Of a stretch of DNA of 64,000 nucleotides, positions 25,001 to 40,200 are shown one piece after another. The position numbers and the translations under genes are program-made. Location: assembly GCA_963978545.1 (NCBI GenBank), contig OZ021721.1:41922785-41986784 (forward strand), written 5' to 3'. The notes under the pieces are model-generated. The model was not told where the DNA came from and searched no databases. It saw only the letters and a program-made list of their open reading frames with translations. Position 1 is the first letter of the stretch. Every line of letters starts with the position of its first letter. This stretch comes from Linyphia triangularis. Taxonomy: Eukaryota; Arthropoda; Arachnida; Araneae; Linyphiidae.

Positions 25001-28000
25001 ATATGTCTTCACTTAGCAATGTTCTACTCACGTGACAATTTTACCATTGGCTTTTGTAGGCGGAAGATCTTTCCATTTGTTTCCTTAGTCCGAGCCCCCA
25101 TGTAGGAAGGTTAGTGGGACTAAAAAATGAATCGTTTGTAGAGTTTTACATTTGATTTTAATGAACTATTTAGGCTTTTTACAATGTCAGTGGGATAAAA
25201 CCCACTACACCTTCCTCTTTCATCCTTATATTATATTATATTATATTATATTATATTACATTATATTACATTACATTACATTATATTATATTATATTATA
25301 TTATATTATATTATATTGTATTATATTATATTATATTATATTATAGTTTGGTTCATTTTTATGGTTAAAATATGTATCTTTATTTTTAGCCCAGTTAGCA
25401 AATGCTTATGAGAATACACAGCCTCCAAATGTTGTGCCAGAAATCAGTTCTGCTCCAGCTTCTCCTGTTGTAAACGAAATTTCTGAAAGTAAAATCTCGA
25501 CAAGAAATCTAGGAGCTATTCCGAAGACAGCGTTTTCATACTTACATAATCAAATTGATGAAAATAATTTTAAAAAGAAGTTAATTAACCAAAGAAACAC
25601 AAGTTACATTGAAAATCCAGACGATATAAATCCTGTGTCTATTCATAAATCTTATCATCCATTACATCCGCTAACTAGGTGCAATGATGTTCAAGTATTA
25701 GGATCTAGCAATGAACTTCTCAATAAAACAAATCAAGAAGCATCGCAGAATAATAAAACTTTATCGAAACCTATAGTTGCGCCGAAACCTGGAAAACTGA
25801 AAGCTGAGGCCTTTTCATTTCTTAGTAAAGTCCCTGATAAAGAATCTACTAGGGAAACCACCAACATGAATTTTAGAGAAGATAAAAAACATTTTGTACC
25901 AACTGTTATTGTTAAAGCTGCGAATTTCAAACCTTCTCAGACACCATCCACTGAGTCCCAAGAAAATGTCAAAACTAACAAAATTAACTTGGTTGATTCT
26001 GCATCCACTGCATCTCCTTTAGAAAGTTTACAAAACCATCCTGTTCATAGAGATAATCTCATACCATATCTAATCCCAAATGCTACTAAATGTGGTGTAA
26101 TATTGAAAAGAAGTAGCAGTGAAGGTACCAAACCTCCTTTACCGTCAAGACCTCCACCTATTTTTAAATATCCTTCGGGAACATTTTCCCAGCAACTTCC
26201 TGGAACTTCAAAGGAAGCGAAATCTTCTCGACAAAATTTCGCCTTACCACCTTCATCTCCAGTTCCTTTTATTCACGTAATACCAAATCGATCAGATTTT
26301 CAAACTAGGATTGATAGAGGTGCGCAACTGGAAAACGTACAAAATGACGATAAAAAAATAATTAAACAAGAACTTCAAAGAGTTACACTTGCCGAAAGTA
26401 CCGTCCAAAACGTTTCAGCAAGCATTAGCAGTCTGTACGACACATACTTTGATGAACAAGTTAGTGTTCAAATGAACAACGAAGATAAAAAAAGCACTAC
26501 AAAATCTTCAAAGCAGATCGACAAGCCATTATCTAAACAAATGAATCCTAATATAGTTTCAAGGCCTCTACCACCGGTTCCAGCTTCACAAGTCTCAAAG
26601 CCATCAATCAGTGGAATACATGAAGGCTCGATAATCAATTACACTGAAAATTTTAAAACTAGAACTGAAACAATGAACCAATTAAAGACTACACCCCGAA
26701 CCAATATTACTAGAAGATTTCCAATCAATAACACATTGCTTGATGCAGAAATAAAAGAAAATGAACTAATTACAACAACACAAAATTCTGACGACCACAC
26801 TTTACAAAAAGGACACGAACAAGCATTGAAACCGAGCCCCCCACGGCGTTCTAAACGACTCGAAGATATAATTGGCAATCAGACTCACGTCAGCAGTGAA
26901 ACTTTTGAATCACAGCACAAAATCTCTGCTGCAATTGCAGCAAGATTGCAAAATAAATCTTCGAAGAAGCTAGCTGATGATTCTTACGAGAATCCAAGAA
27001 AGGAGTCCGATACTCAAGTTTTTACAGAAGAAACAAATCCAACGAGGTAACCCTTTTGCTTTGTAAATGTTTCTTAATTAGAATTGAAAAAACTTAAGTA
27101 TTGGTTGTTTTCAGATTATCTGGCGCTGTCAGCAACACGAGGGCTATAATGCGCCGAAACATTCGTCATTTGACAAGCCAACATACATTTACAAACACCC
27201 ATGCCTTACACGTGACTCAAACCCGCAACCTCGCGGTTTAGAAGCTAGCACGCTAACCACTATACCGTTTGATCGGCCTTAAGTTTTGGAAGAGAAAAAA
27301 AAAAGAAAGAAGAAAAAAAATAATAAGAAAAAAAAATAAGAAAGATGAAAAAAAAAAGAAAAAAAAAAGGAAGGGAAAAAAAATTAAAATTAAATTAGTA
27401 TCAAAAGGGGAATTTGAAAGTTAAAAACATTGGTGATAGAAGGAGTTAATATGCAGGGTGATCATAATTAAAGTTCAACTTGCTAAAAGTTGTACGAAAA
27501 GAATCACTCGCAAGAATAACCTGAAATTTGACCAGAAGAAAGGAGAAATGATATGGCATAAGGAAAAAGAAAACAATTATTTCTAACTGTTTTTTTTCTT
27601 CTTCTTCTTATGATATACCATTTTTACCTTCTTCACGTATAAATTTCACGTCATTACGAAGAATGGTTATTTTTAACAGCTTTTTGATAGTAGAATTTTA
27701 ATTATAACTACCCTGTATTTTGGCATTAGTATTTAACCTGTAAGTAAACACAAAGCACGTCAATAAAGGAATGTGCGTTATTGAAATGCAATGGTTTAAA
27801 AAAGAAAAAGATAAAAACGCAAGCTTACACTTTTTAAATAAAAATTAGGGCATTTGTATTGCTAATCAAATCGTTTTTACTACACTGTTAAAAAAATTTG
27901 TCCACCATGCACCAAAATTTGGTTCCCATTTAGCTGCCACCAACATTTGGTGCTTAGTTTCGCGATTTAGTGGCGCTTACGGTCCGAGGTTGCACCATTA

Positions 28001-28132
28001 AATCGTGAAACTAAGCACCAAATGTTGGTGGCAGCTAAATGAGAACCAATTTTTGGTGCAAGGTGGAACAAAATTTTTAACAGTGTAGATAAACATAATA
28101 CTCCTTCTCAAAAGCAAGTAATCTCTGAATCC

Positions 28133-28200
<68 letters not shown>

Positions 28201-31200
28201 CTTTTGTAAAACGTAAATTTTTTTTATCTGATTTCTTTGAGTCATTATGAATAATTCACAAGCATACATTTTTGTTTTCAATAAGAAAAGTGTTTTTTCG
28301 GATAACGAAGGTTAAAAAGTAATTTAAAGATGAAGATTTTGGATTTTTTTAATAAAATTAATGAAAAAACTTATTAAATGATTTCATCTACACTGTTAAA
28401 AAAATTTATCCACCATGCACCAAAATTTGGTTCCCATTTAGCTGCCACCAACATTTGGTGCTTAGTTTTGCGATTTAATGGTGCTTACGGTCAGAGGTTG
28501 CACCATTAAATCGTGAAACTAAGCACCGAATGTTCGTGGCAGCTAAATGGGAACCAATTTTTATTGCAAGGTGGAACAAAATTTTTAACAGTGTAGATAA
28601 TTAGAAGTTCTCTTACAAATAACTGTATTAAGGTTGTTTCGAATTTAATCTGAGTTGATAGTATTATATTTTAAAATACAAAACTCTTCATTTCTAAAAT
28701 ATTTTATTAAAACATAGGAGTTAATTTTATAATGAGAAAATTTCCAATTGGCAACCGGCTGAAATGTTTCCTTTTGAAAATTAACTAACAACTTGAAATT
28801 TTTTATAAAATAATTCCCTATTTTTCTTTCTTCGGGAAATGTAGGTTAAGTCACTGGCCAAGACGTTAATAATAAATATATTTGTCAATATTCAATGGCA
28901 ATATTCATGTGTATCCAGTTTTGCTAATTCCAATTGCCATTTAAATAATTTTTCACATTGTTGATCAATATGATAAGTATTTTTTTTAAATGTTCTTAAA
29001 TTAGCTTTTTTATTCGAAAAAAAAAAATATCTGTTGGTGCCATAGTCCTCTGATTTCTTATTAATTAATGTATTAAATTAGACAAAACAATGTTACTATA
29101 AGCATAAATTTCAATTGTGAGAAAACGAGTGCTATAAATAAATATATAGGGCGAAATAGATTGATAGTTATTTGCATGAATGGTATTGATGATATTCAAT
29201 TTCTCCATTCTATAACCTACTTCAGATTTCTAAAAAAAAAATAATCTATACTATAAAATTTATTTTGTATTTATTTTCGTTATTAAAATTATACTAGTCT
29301 TTATTCAAATAAAACAATTTTCTGAATCCTGTTAGTTTTAAAATTACACCATTTTCTTCTAAAATCTTTTTGTGTTTTAAATTTTGTTGTGTTTTGTAAA
29401 ACTATATTAGAGAGATTTCTACATTGCAACTATTCCAATAATTATATTTTTGTTAGCCATTAGATAAACAATATTTAGTCCGTTCTGGTATGAATGGTTT
29501 TGAAAAAAATACAGGGTAGAAAAACAGTAAAAATCAAATTGTGGGATAGTCCGTTCTGCTACTGAACGCCTCAATCAAAGTTAGCCGTAGTTGCATAAAT
29601 GGTCATCAAAATGTATAGCAATTCATAAGTCAATTAGAGTAGCTGCCAGATGAGGTAATATGAGTTACACATAAGGTAATTGAATATAAAGGGTATTTCA
29701 CTTATATCTAGAAAATATGCTCGCTGAAATTTTGTTTGTTAGAAAATATGTTAAGCGATTTGTGATACGTAGCATTATGAAAAATAGAAAACGTTTTAAA
29801 ACCGTACTAGGAATACAAAAATATAAAATTCCAAAGGTAAACTTTTGGTCAATAATTATATCGACTCAATTCCATAGAATTATAGTTTGATAACATAACC
29901 TCCAATGCACTGAATTCGTATGATCATGGACTGAAGGATTGACCCAAATCAGATATTTATCTGATTTGGGTAAATGCAAAGCCACGAACTTAAAAAAGGC
30001 ATTTTTCAACTATAGAAAGGGAAGGTGGCAAGTGAATCTGTAAATCATGTCTGAGGTTCAACTGAAGAATATGGTTTCATTAGATCGTGATTAATAAATA
30101 GAAAAATAATGCATTCTTTTAATATTTAGGCAGAATTCAAAGTTTAATTACATGGTATACATCGCAAGCAAAGTGACATCGTTACTATTTATATTGATTA
30201 TGTTGATATATTTATATTTGTCTACACTGTTAAAAATTTTGTTCCACCTTGCACCAAAAATTGGTTTCCATTTAGCTGCCACCAACATGTGGTGCTTAGT
30301 TTCACGATTTAATGGTGCGACCTCGGACCGTAAGCACCATTAAATCGCGAAACTAAGCACCAAATGTTGGTGGCAGCTAAATGGGAACCAAATTTTGGTG
30401 CATGGTGGACAAATTTTTTTAACAGTGTATCAAATATTTATGTAAGTCTTTCAATTAATACTATTGACTTTTCTTCTTTTATTCCAATTCATGCGCGCCA
30501 TGTTTTTTTAGTGTTAATCTAAAGTTATACAATAAAATTTCTACTTCTTTTTACAAATTTATTCTAGACTAAGTTTTTTGTGTAGTTTTCTTGAAAAATA
30601 TCTATTTTAGGGGCCATCGCTTATTGAATGCCTAGTCAATTGGTTCGCATAATTAATATATTACATGCTTATTTAGTCCTCTTTGTAGAAATAGTATGAT
30701 TATTGTGTTTTTATATGGAATTTTTAAAAAAAAAATCATATTTTAAGCATTTTTTATGAAAACTTTAATTTGGAAGGAGTAGGGCGGGGAAGAGAGTATT
30801 AAAAAAAATTTATACATATATTTGTATGTAAATGTCACCCCTCTCATTTCTGTAAATGTTTAACAGAGAAAGCTCTGTTATGTATGCAAGTACTATTACT
30901 TCAACATATACACAAAGGGCCACATATTTCTTGTTCTAATCCTAACTGCCACTTAACAAACCACTCTGTATCTTCACCTATGTTGATTTCCAATATAAGA
31001 ATGTAATTTAAGCTGAATTTCTAGTCAAAAATCTTATTTAACTAGCCGGACAATGATGACTTATTGAAGGAAATACATTAGTCAGGACGAAAAATTCGAG
31101 TATGTGTAGAGGGAAGCAGTGGCTCACTTTTAGCCAAGTGAAATATAGTTTAATAAACAACATAATCCATGAATTGACATAAAAAAATACTTTGCCCAGA

Positions 31201-34200
31201 TGCTGACGATGCCCATGGGTTTCTCTCAAAATGAAGAACATAGCTAGTTCATTGTATGATGCCCATGTTAGGAGCTGATAGAAAATTCTACCCAGGCTAT
31301 TATTTCACGCAAACAGCTACGCCCACACACTCATCGATCGTCCTTCACATCGTATCCGGAGCTCAATAGAGTACAGGGTTTTATAATGATTTTTTTAATA
31401 ATTTTCTTTAAAATTTAAATAACTTATTTAATTTTAAAATTTAATATATACGACAAATATGTAGCATATGGCAAAAAGGTGCATCACATGTGTTTTAATT
31501 TAAGATTTGTATGCTTGATAAACTTAGTATTCTTATCAATATGAAACTCAGCGTAAAAGAACTTTTACAAATAGTTACATTTTTTAGAATCACTGTTACA
31601 ATGAATTCAGAATACAGTTTTCCTTCTGTATTGAAGTATACTAGTTAAGCCTATGCGAAAAGTCCTCTGTGCCATTTGATATGAATAATTCACAGATGGC
31701 ACAGAGACTTCTCGTAGGCTAGTTCCAGCTTTAATTTTCTTAAAGTATTCACACACACAAGTGGGGTCTGAAATATTAAATGAATTATTCACTGTAGTCA
31801 TAATAAACACAGTTTTAAAATACTTGATACAAGTTACTAAAGTAAGGAATGCTTTAAATGTTGGTTATTACTACCAAAAGTTGTAGAACTAAATGACAAG
31901 AGGATTTAAACCAGTCTCATTTGAAGAAGAAAGTTTCTGCACTGGTTACCAAAACGTCAAATATCGAAAATAGAAGACCAGCTATTATTTCAATTTTGAA
32001 GCAGTCTGATTGTCTACAGAATTCCATAAAATAAAAATATTCAAAGCACATTTGTATTCTTATCGAACTCTTCAAGCTCATGCCAGTATTTTTAGTTTCA
32101 AACTATAAAAATCATAGATTGGTGCACAAGTCAATCTTTAATATGCAAAATCCCAAACTATTTGTTAATTAAGGAAAGTTTGATTTTATACCCTTCTAAT
32201 TATAAGATAGTACAGAGCTACTACCACTCGTCTAAGAACCTTGTGTTTCTGGTTTGGAAAGAAACTGTTCATAGGGAAATTCCTGCACAGAAAGAGACAG
32301 GTTTGCAATAATTTAATCAATAAAAGATACTATCAGAATACATCAGAAGAAATCCTTAAAGTTCAATAGATTTAATTAAAAGCGGAAGTAAATTAGTATA
32401 TTCCTGGATTGTTTTAGGCAGAGAAAATTGCACTTATACTTAAAATTCACATTTTCTCAAGATTTAGAATATTCTATAATAGAGAGTTCAGCAATTAATA
32501 CACTAAAAAATCACAATTTAGTCTAAGCATAAGAGCATAAATTTTTTTTCGTAATATCAAATAAAACATGTTATTACTTGTATATCAGAAAATTTAAAAA
32601 TACTTACCTTTTCACCGAGAAAATATTACCAAGCATTGAAGATTTCACTTCTTTAAGCGTATACTTTAGTGATGAATCAATTAGATAATTGCACATTGCA
32701 CATAAGAAAGTTGGTTGGTTTCAGATTATCTAGCGCCGTCAGCAACACGAGGGCTATAATGCGCCGAAACTTTCGTCATTATACAAGCCAACATACATTT
32801 ACAAACATCCATGCCTAACACGGGACTCGAACCCGCAACTTCTCGGTGTAGAGGCTAGCACGCTAACCATTATACCGTTTGGTCGGCTGCACATAAGAAA
32901 GAAACTAGGAAATCTGAAATTTCAAATTTCATTCAATTATGCCTGCTACTTTCCTAAGTATAATGTATAAAAGACTAGTTTGTATTGCTTGTAATCAAAT
33001 TAACTCCTTGAATTCATTTATTCGTTTGACTCATTAGGTTCTGAAAACTCTGTTTTCCAAAGGAGTAGATACAGGGGTGATATTAATATTTTTGTTTCAA
33101 ATTTTTGAGTAGTTTAAACTTTTTTCAAGTACTATTATTTGTTTAAGTCTTGAATTGGACAGATTTGAACATAATTTTCAAAAAAAAAGTTTTCACGTTC
33201 AAAGTACGAATGCTTTATAAGGCCATATTCCAAAATTAAAAAATATGTACTTTATATTACTAAAACTTTAAATTTATTACGAATAATTTAGTGTCATATT
33301 AAAAAATATAATATAGATAATATTTTAAATTGAAAATTCAGCGTGAATAAAAAATATTTCTTAACTAGTAGCTTATGTTTAGTTGAAGAATTCTCTGTTT
33401 TAATTAAACATACTGAAAATATGTATGTTAATGACTAGTAAATAATTAAATTAAGTTACATGCTTATACTCCGTCATGGTCTTGTAATGAATCTTAAGAA
33501 TTTTGGAAAATTTATCAATATTTATTAGCAAAAAAAACAAAACATAGCCGATTTTTTTTATGATCGATACCTTCTTGTATAAAAAAACTCAATTGTCTTT
33601 AAATCAAACCACTTAAATGCAAAATTTAACCTTAATTGCATATTATTAAAACGAAAGATGATGATCATATGTTTCAGGATATAACTTAACTCTGTATTAG
33701 CATACTAAATAACTTGCAAATATCTTTAAGAATATGCGACGCATGTGAAACGCGGACATTTTTTTGAGTAAAACGAAGATGCCTTATTTAATAAGATGAT
33801 TGCATTTGTGTTTTATTTAAGAATACTTGAACAGTTTTGTGACAAAATCACCTTCTGCTGCATATCCATCCATCCATCTATCTTTTATCTGTCCTGTCTG
33901 TCTGCCTGTTTATCTATCTATACTAAAAACACTTAACAGTCATAAACCTTAAACTATTAACACTATGCCGTCAGGTGACATCATGTTGGTGTCCGTCAAA
34001 AACTATCGGGCAAATGTCGGTGACACCATGTAAACTATCGTCGGAAAATAAACAAAAAATGTGCATTTTTTCCGAAAAGGAAGCTATTTTCGGGGGGGAA
34101 AAAAAAGAAGAAAAAAAAAGGGCAAGGAGTTAGCTCTGCCGGTTTTGAAAAACGGATAGTATGATCTCTGATTTTATAAAATGGATGATTATTTAAAATA

Positions 34201-37200
34201 ATTTAACCATGATTGTCGATGCGTGAATTCACGCATGAAATTCTATGGGGTGAAATTGATTTCCAATGCTTGTCCACCAGATTTCACGCATTTTGGCGAA
34301 CTTTGGCATTGTATATAATACATAGGCATTCTAAAGAATGACAAATACTATTTAGGCAAAGTATGAAAACCTAACTTTTATTTATAACGTTTTATGTTGA
34401 GCTTGAAACTATATACCAATAAAAATCAGAACTGTATTTTGGTGGCCGTTTGGCCACCAAAATAGTTTATGAAATATGAGTTTTAAAACGCGCACACTTT
34501 ACTTTTTAAAATTTTACTAGTATAAACTAATTAAAAAAAGTATTTTGGGGGTGAGATGCCACAAACAATTTCTCAAAAAATACTATACATACTATACGTT
34601 AGTACATTACTTAGGAATATTTTCTCTTATGACTTAGCTTAAGGCATTTCGATTATCAAACTTAGTATTTTCAATGATAAAATAGAATAACTATCAGCTG
34701 AATATATGAGTATACAATAATTGCTAAAATATACTTAATTTTAAGTAAATTAAAGTTCCAAATTCAATTTTTACTAAAAAAAGATTTATGTCTAACAACA
34801 ATGAACAAAACAATGTAAATATCTTAATAATAATTAAATTTCAGTTTTACTTACCAAAGAGAAAGGCTGCAGAACTATGAGGAATAGAACTTTTTATACT
34901 CCAAATACAGAAGCACCGTATTGTACAATGGAAACCAAACTTTATTTTGGACTTTATAGTCTGGTAAAGTCTGGCAGTTACCTGATCAAGATTATGATAT
35001 TAATTTCACATTATCTTGTTCAGGTATCCTACAGTCTAAATCCAGAATATCTATTTCCAAGTTTTATTAGATTCCATTTCTATTTCTTTCTCTTCCGAAT
35101 TCTTCTTTTGTCTTTTTACTTCTTTTTTCAACCAAAATTTACTCCATTATACTATATGCATTCAGGAAAGTGTCTGTGACTAGTATCCCTAAAGGTGCAC
35201 TCATATCCAATTTTCTACACATGTCCAATGTTGTTACAACGTAGGTAGAAAGATTATCACTAATTTAATTTTCAGTAAAGTTAACGCAGTAAATGCATAA
35301 ATATGTAGTTTAGATCAATATTTAATATTTCATATGCTAAGTATTCATATGCATAATTATAAATACCTTAATAATAACACCAATTTAGGTTTTACTAATT
35401 AAAAGTTAAAAGAGATAAAATTGGAAAATAATCTTAATGCTTAAAAATGTTTTTTTTTTTTTTTTAAAAGGACAGTTAAATAATTGAAGTAAAACTTATT
35501 TCAACTTTTAAGTAGTATGATAAGATCCGAGAGATCTTTTATAGCTTAAGAAATGTAGTAATGTAGCCTTTTTTTGAAGAACTGTGGTCTGGGAAAGAGT
35601 TTAAAAATATTTCAGATATTAAATTTGCTCACTACTACCCTACATTCATCACTTTCAGCCTACATTAAGTATTTTCAATTCAAACTATAAAAACATTAAA
35701 TTTCAAAAGTTAGATTCATTTTGATCTTATGCTAGACACTTAAAAGTATTTAATGAACTGAGTAATGTAATAAAGAAATAGTATCAATGTCCCAAAAGTA
35801 AAGTAAAATATTAAACTTATTTTATTAAGAAGAATTATACTTCGTTTGTGAAACTAAAGTTATACGAAAAAATTCTGCTGGGTAAAAATGCACATATATC
35901 GGAGACATGTACACATAACAAAGTTTCTAAATAATATTTTATACAAATAATCTTTAATTTTTAATTATTTAATTATTTAAATAATCTTTTCTGTACATAT
36001 CTCAATATATATCCCTTAACAGTTTTATATCATGTTGTAGTCTAGAAAAAGAAACATTTAATATTTTTTTTTCTACCAAAGCATACCGAATTATTCTTTT
36101 ATTATCAAAGAGAAAGGTACACTTATAGTAAATGAGATTAAAATCTAGCACAAAAAGATTATAAAATCAGAGTGCTAAACATGAAATAGAAGCATATTCT
36201 TAATTTTTAAAACATTTTATTAAACTAGTGGTGACCTTCTATCTATACTGGTTAATATAATATAGAGTGGATTTTACCGAGCGAGGATTTATATTCATTA
36301 AGATCAAATATTAGGGAACATCCACAATAATGTGACAGAGTGGATCAGTAATTGATTAAATGTCGTCAATCTTACTAAGAGAAAGCTATATTGAAAAGAC
36401 TCTCTTATAAAATCCCTCAATTGAAACTACACAAAAAAAAAATTACAAAATTGACCTAAATAAATCTCTAGACCCAAATGGTACATCTCATTTTATCCAC
36501 GATTATAGAATTAAGTTTAAGGACTCCGTGTACCAAAGGGTAGTGCTGCAAATTTATTACAACTCATTTGAACGTTCATTCGGAATATAAAAATTAAATA
36601 ACGTTGTTACCACTTGGACTATTATGAATAAGTGATTGCAGTTAGTGTTTAAATATCAATAAACTTAAACCATAAGAAAGCTTTTGCATTATGTGGATCT
36701 GAAATAGAATCGCTAGGAAAAACATTATTCAATGAATATTCTTTTAATCAAATTTATGCTTGTGCTTTTAATAAAAGTTTGATTTCAAAAATAAGAAACA
36801 AACCATTACCTTTATTTTCTAATGGATATTTTTTCATTAGTTTCTGGTCTTTATGCTTAATGCAATGCCAAAAAAAAATTATTATAAAAAAATTATGTCA
36901 CAATATTAAATAAAAAATATTATATAGAAAAAAAAAAGGAAACATTTTTAATAAAAAATACTTACCCATCAGGTGCAATTTTTATCCTGTCCTTTCAATA
37001 CCTTTCGAAAATGAACACGCTACATTCAGTTTCTTTCTTATGAACCATCACGTTTGCTGGTGAAACCATCATATTTGCTGGTGATTTTATGCTGAAGTAG
37101 CTTGTATAACTGCACTAGGAGTATAGGCTTGTATAACACACTGACTAGGCACTAGGATTCTGAAGTTTGTTAAAAAATATCCAGAATCCTATGAGCTTAG

Positions 37201-40200
37201 TCAAATTGTACAGTGTCATTGAAGTCAAAAATCTTACCCATCATGTGCAATTTTTATCCTTTCCTTTCAACACCTTTCGAAAATGAAAACGCTACATTCA
37301 GTTTCTTTCTTATGAACCATCACGTTTGCTGATGAAACCATCATATTTGCTGGTGATTTTATGCTGAAGTAGCTTGTATAACTGCACATTAGACTAGGCA
37401 CTAGGATTCTGAAGTTTGTTAAAAAATATCTAGAATCCTATGAGCTTAGTCAAATTGTACAGTGTCATTGACGTCAAAAATCTTACCCATCATGTGCAAT
37501 TTTTATCCTTTCCTTTCAACACCTTTCGAAAATGAAAACTCTTCATTCAGTTTCTTTCTTATGAACCATCACGTTTGCTGGTGAAACCCTCATATTTGCT
37601 GGTGGTTTTAAGCTGAAGTAGCTATTATAACTGCACATTAGACTAGGCACTAGGATTCTGAAGTTTGTTAAAAAAATATCCAGAACCCTATGAACCTGGT
37701 CAAATTGTACAGTGTTATTGACATCATAAATCTAATTGTCCAGTAGGGTGAAATGGGGTAAATTCTGCAAGCTGTAGTATGACCACTGAGTATAAAATCT
37801 TATAAAAAAATCATGGTCTAAAAAGAAAATTCCTTAATATTTTTTAACATTTTAATTACAATAAACAATCTATCTTTAAAATTAACCGAATTATAAAGAT
37901 TTTAAAATTGAGTAGACCTTATTAGAAAAGAAAATCCAATGTGATGCTGATAATCATGTTATAATTTTTTTTTATTTTTTTTTTTATTTTAAACAGATTA
38001 TAACTCCATTAAAACTTTCTGCTACAAAAGACTTTTCTTTTAAAAAATACTTTCTTAGGTGTAAATAATTCCTAATATTTGAATACCTTAGATAAAAAAA
38101 TTAAATGAATATATTTGTCTACATTTTCTCGTCTAAAAAGGCATATAATTTTTTTTTACTGTAGGTTAACTAAAAAATAGTATTTTTTCATTGATGTCAT
38201 TTGATCTCAGGAAATTTTTTGTAATTGACAAAAAATCAACAAAACAAAAAAATTATACTATATTTCTTCAATATATAATCAACTATTTACAAATTTATAA
38301 CATGCAAGTAATGTGTACTATATAAATTTTTAATAACAAAAGATAAATTACTTTCCGTAAAGATGGAAACAAATTCGTTGATACTTATAATGTCGCAACA
38401 TAGAATACATATTTACTGAAACATAATGATCACAAATTTAATAATAAAATCTGCGATTCATTAAGTTTCAATGAATAAGTATTCAATATCCCAACTGCTA
38501 TCTGCTGTTTTAATGTGTATCCAACGGGGAGACATAAAGGATAAAACATAATCAATAACAACTCATAGTATAAATTAAGGGTCTATTGAAAATGGAAAAA
38601 ATCATAAACTTAATAAACTATTGTCTGCAAATAATAGTCTCTCGCAGTGAAGTATAGAATATATAAGTACTTAAATCCAATTTCAAAGATATTTTAACTA
38701 CATTAATTACCTTTAGTTTTTGACCTTCAAATATATAAATAAAATCGTGTGAGATGTTGAGTAAAGCAATGATTTGAAACACCTAGTGATAATGCATATG
38801 TGATTATACTTAATGATGAATGATGATCGGAGAAGCAGAGCAACAAATTCAAATGTACTTTTTCAAATATACAGGTTCAAATGTGCTTTAAATAAAGTGT
38901 CCCCTTTTATGATTTCTGACTGGAAAATTTATTACATCATATTAACAAATTTAATTATTTTTTACTCATAAGCAAAAGATTGCTAGGAAAGTAGTAGTCT
39001 GAATTCATGTGTATGGGTTAGAATATATGATGGACAATAAGTTTATTTGTCTAAATATAAATTTAAAACGGAAGATCAAGGAGTTAAATATTTGTTGTGA
39101 TTATATTCGTTCTTGATTTTTGTATACTACTTCAACAAGTTTGATCATTTAATAAAATCATGAAGGATTTTTATTATTACTATATTAAGTTTATTAATTT
39201 AGTTAATTATTTATTAATTTATTATTTACTACTGTCATTTATTAATTTATTTTGTTAATACTATATTAATGCTGTGTTTTAAATATATATATAACTATAC
39301 AGAAATGCTTTTACAGTGAATAATTTTGTGTATGTATAATAAGAAATTAAACTCGAAATTTGCAAAATGTAAATGTACGTTAGTTACCCTTTTTGCACGT
39401 TACTTACCCCAAAAAAATATAATAAAGACCTTATAAATTTCTTGAATAAGTATTTAATTATTGATGTATGAAAAGCCGCCGTGTGAAAATAAACTGTTAA
39501 ACTCACGGTAATGTTTAGCAATGACAACTATAAAATGTATGTTTGTTACTATGCACAATTGAAGACCAAAAAAAAAATAGTGATTTAAATCATTCAGAAG
39601 TTATTTTTATAAAACACAATTTATAAGTTGGAAAAGTTTATAAGAACGTTAAATGTTTAATTTTTTTCTCTGAATCATGTCTTGAATTGTTTCGTTTTTC
39701 CCCCTTGATGACTTATCCCGTTAATGTGCCAACAGATCTTTTTCAAAGCTTAATTTTAACAAAAGTTGAACTTGAACCGTTCTTACTCCTTTGTCTTCTA
39801 TTATTTCAAATTAAAATATGTTGATGGAAAATAAACTTATATCATTATGACATAGAAATTTCATGCTGCATTAAGCCATGCAAAATATTTTAACTGACAT
39901 CAGTTTATTTAGTACACTATGTGACAAAAAAAAAAAAAAAAAAAAAAAGCCGCAGTGTGAAAATCAAATGTTGAACGCACGGTTATGTTTAACAATGAAC
40001 ATATGGCAATTTCAACACGTGCAATGTTATAACTTAAAGAAATTGAGCCTAACAGTTGTGGAGCCACAAGAAAACCATTTGTTTCGGCTGTTAAATCCCC
40101 CCCTCTCCCCTCTCGGCTCCAATTTGTTAAAGAGTGGAAAGATTATACTATTAAGAAGTGGAGAAACGTCATGTGATTTGACGAGTCAAGATTCGGCCAA

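Noticed and set aside
25733..26878. Minus-strand frames inside the large exon
   Set aside because: They are shadows of the coding exon; the + strand frame has splice and phase support.
34877..35179. 100-codon open frame
   Set aside because: The product is low-complexity Phe/Tyr/Leu-rich, as expected from T-rich DNA, with no gene context.
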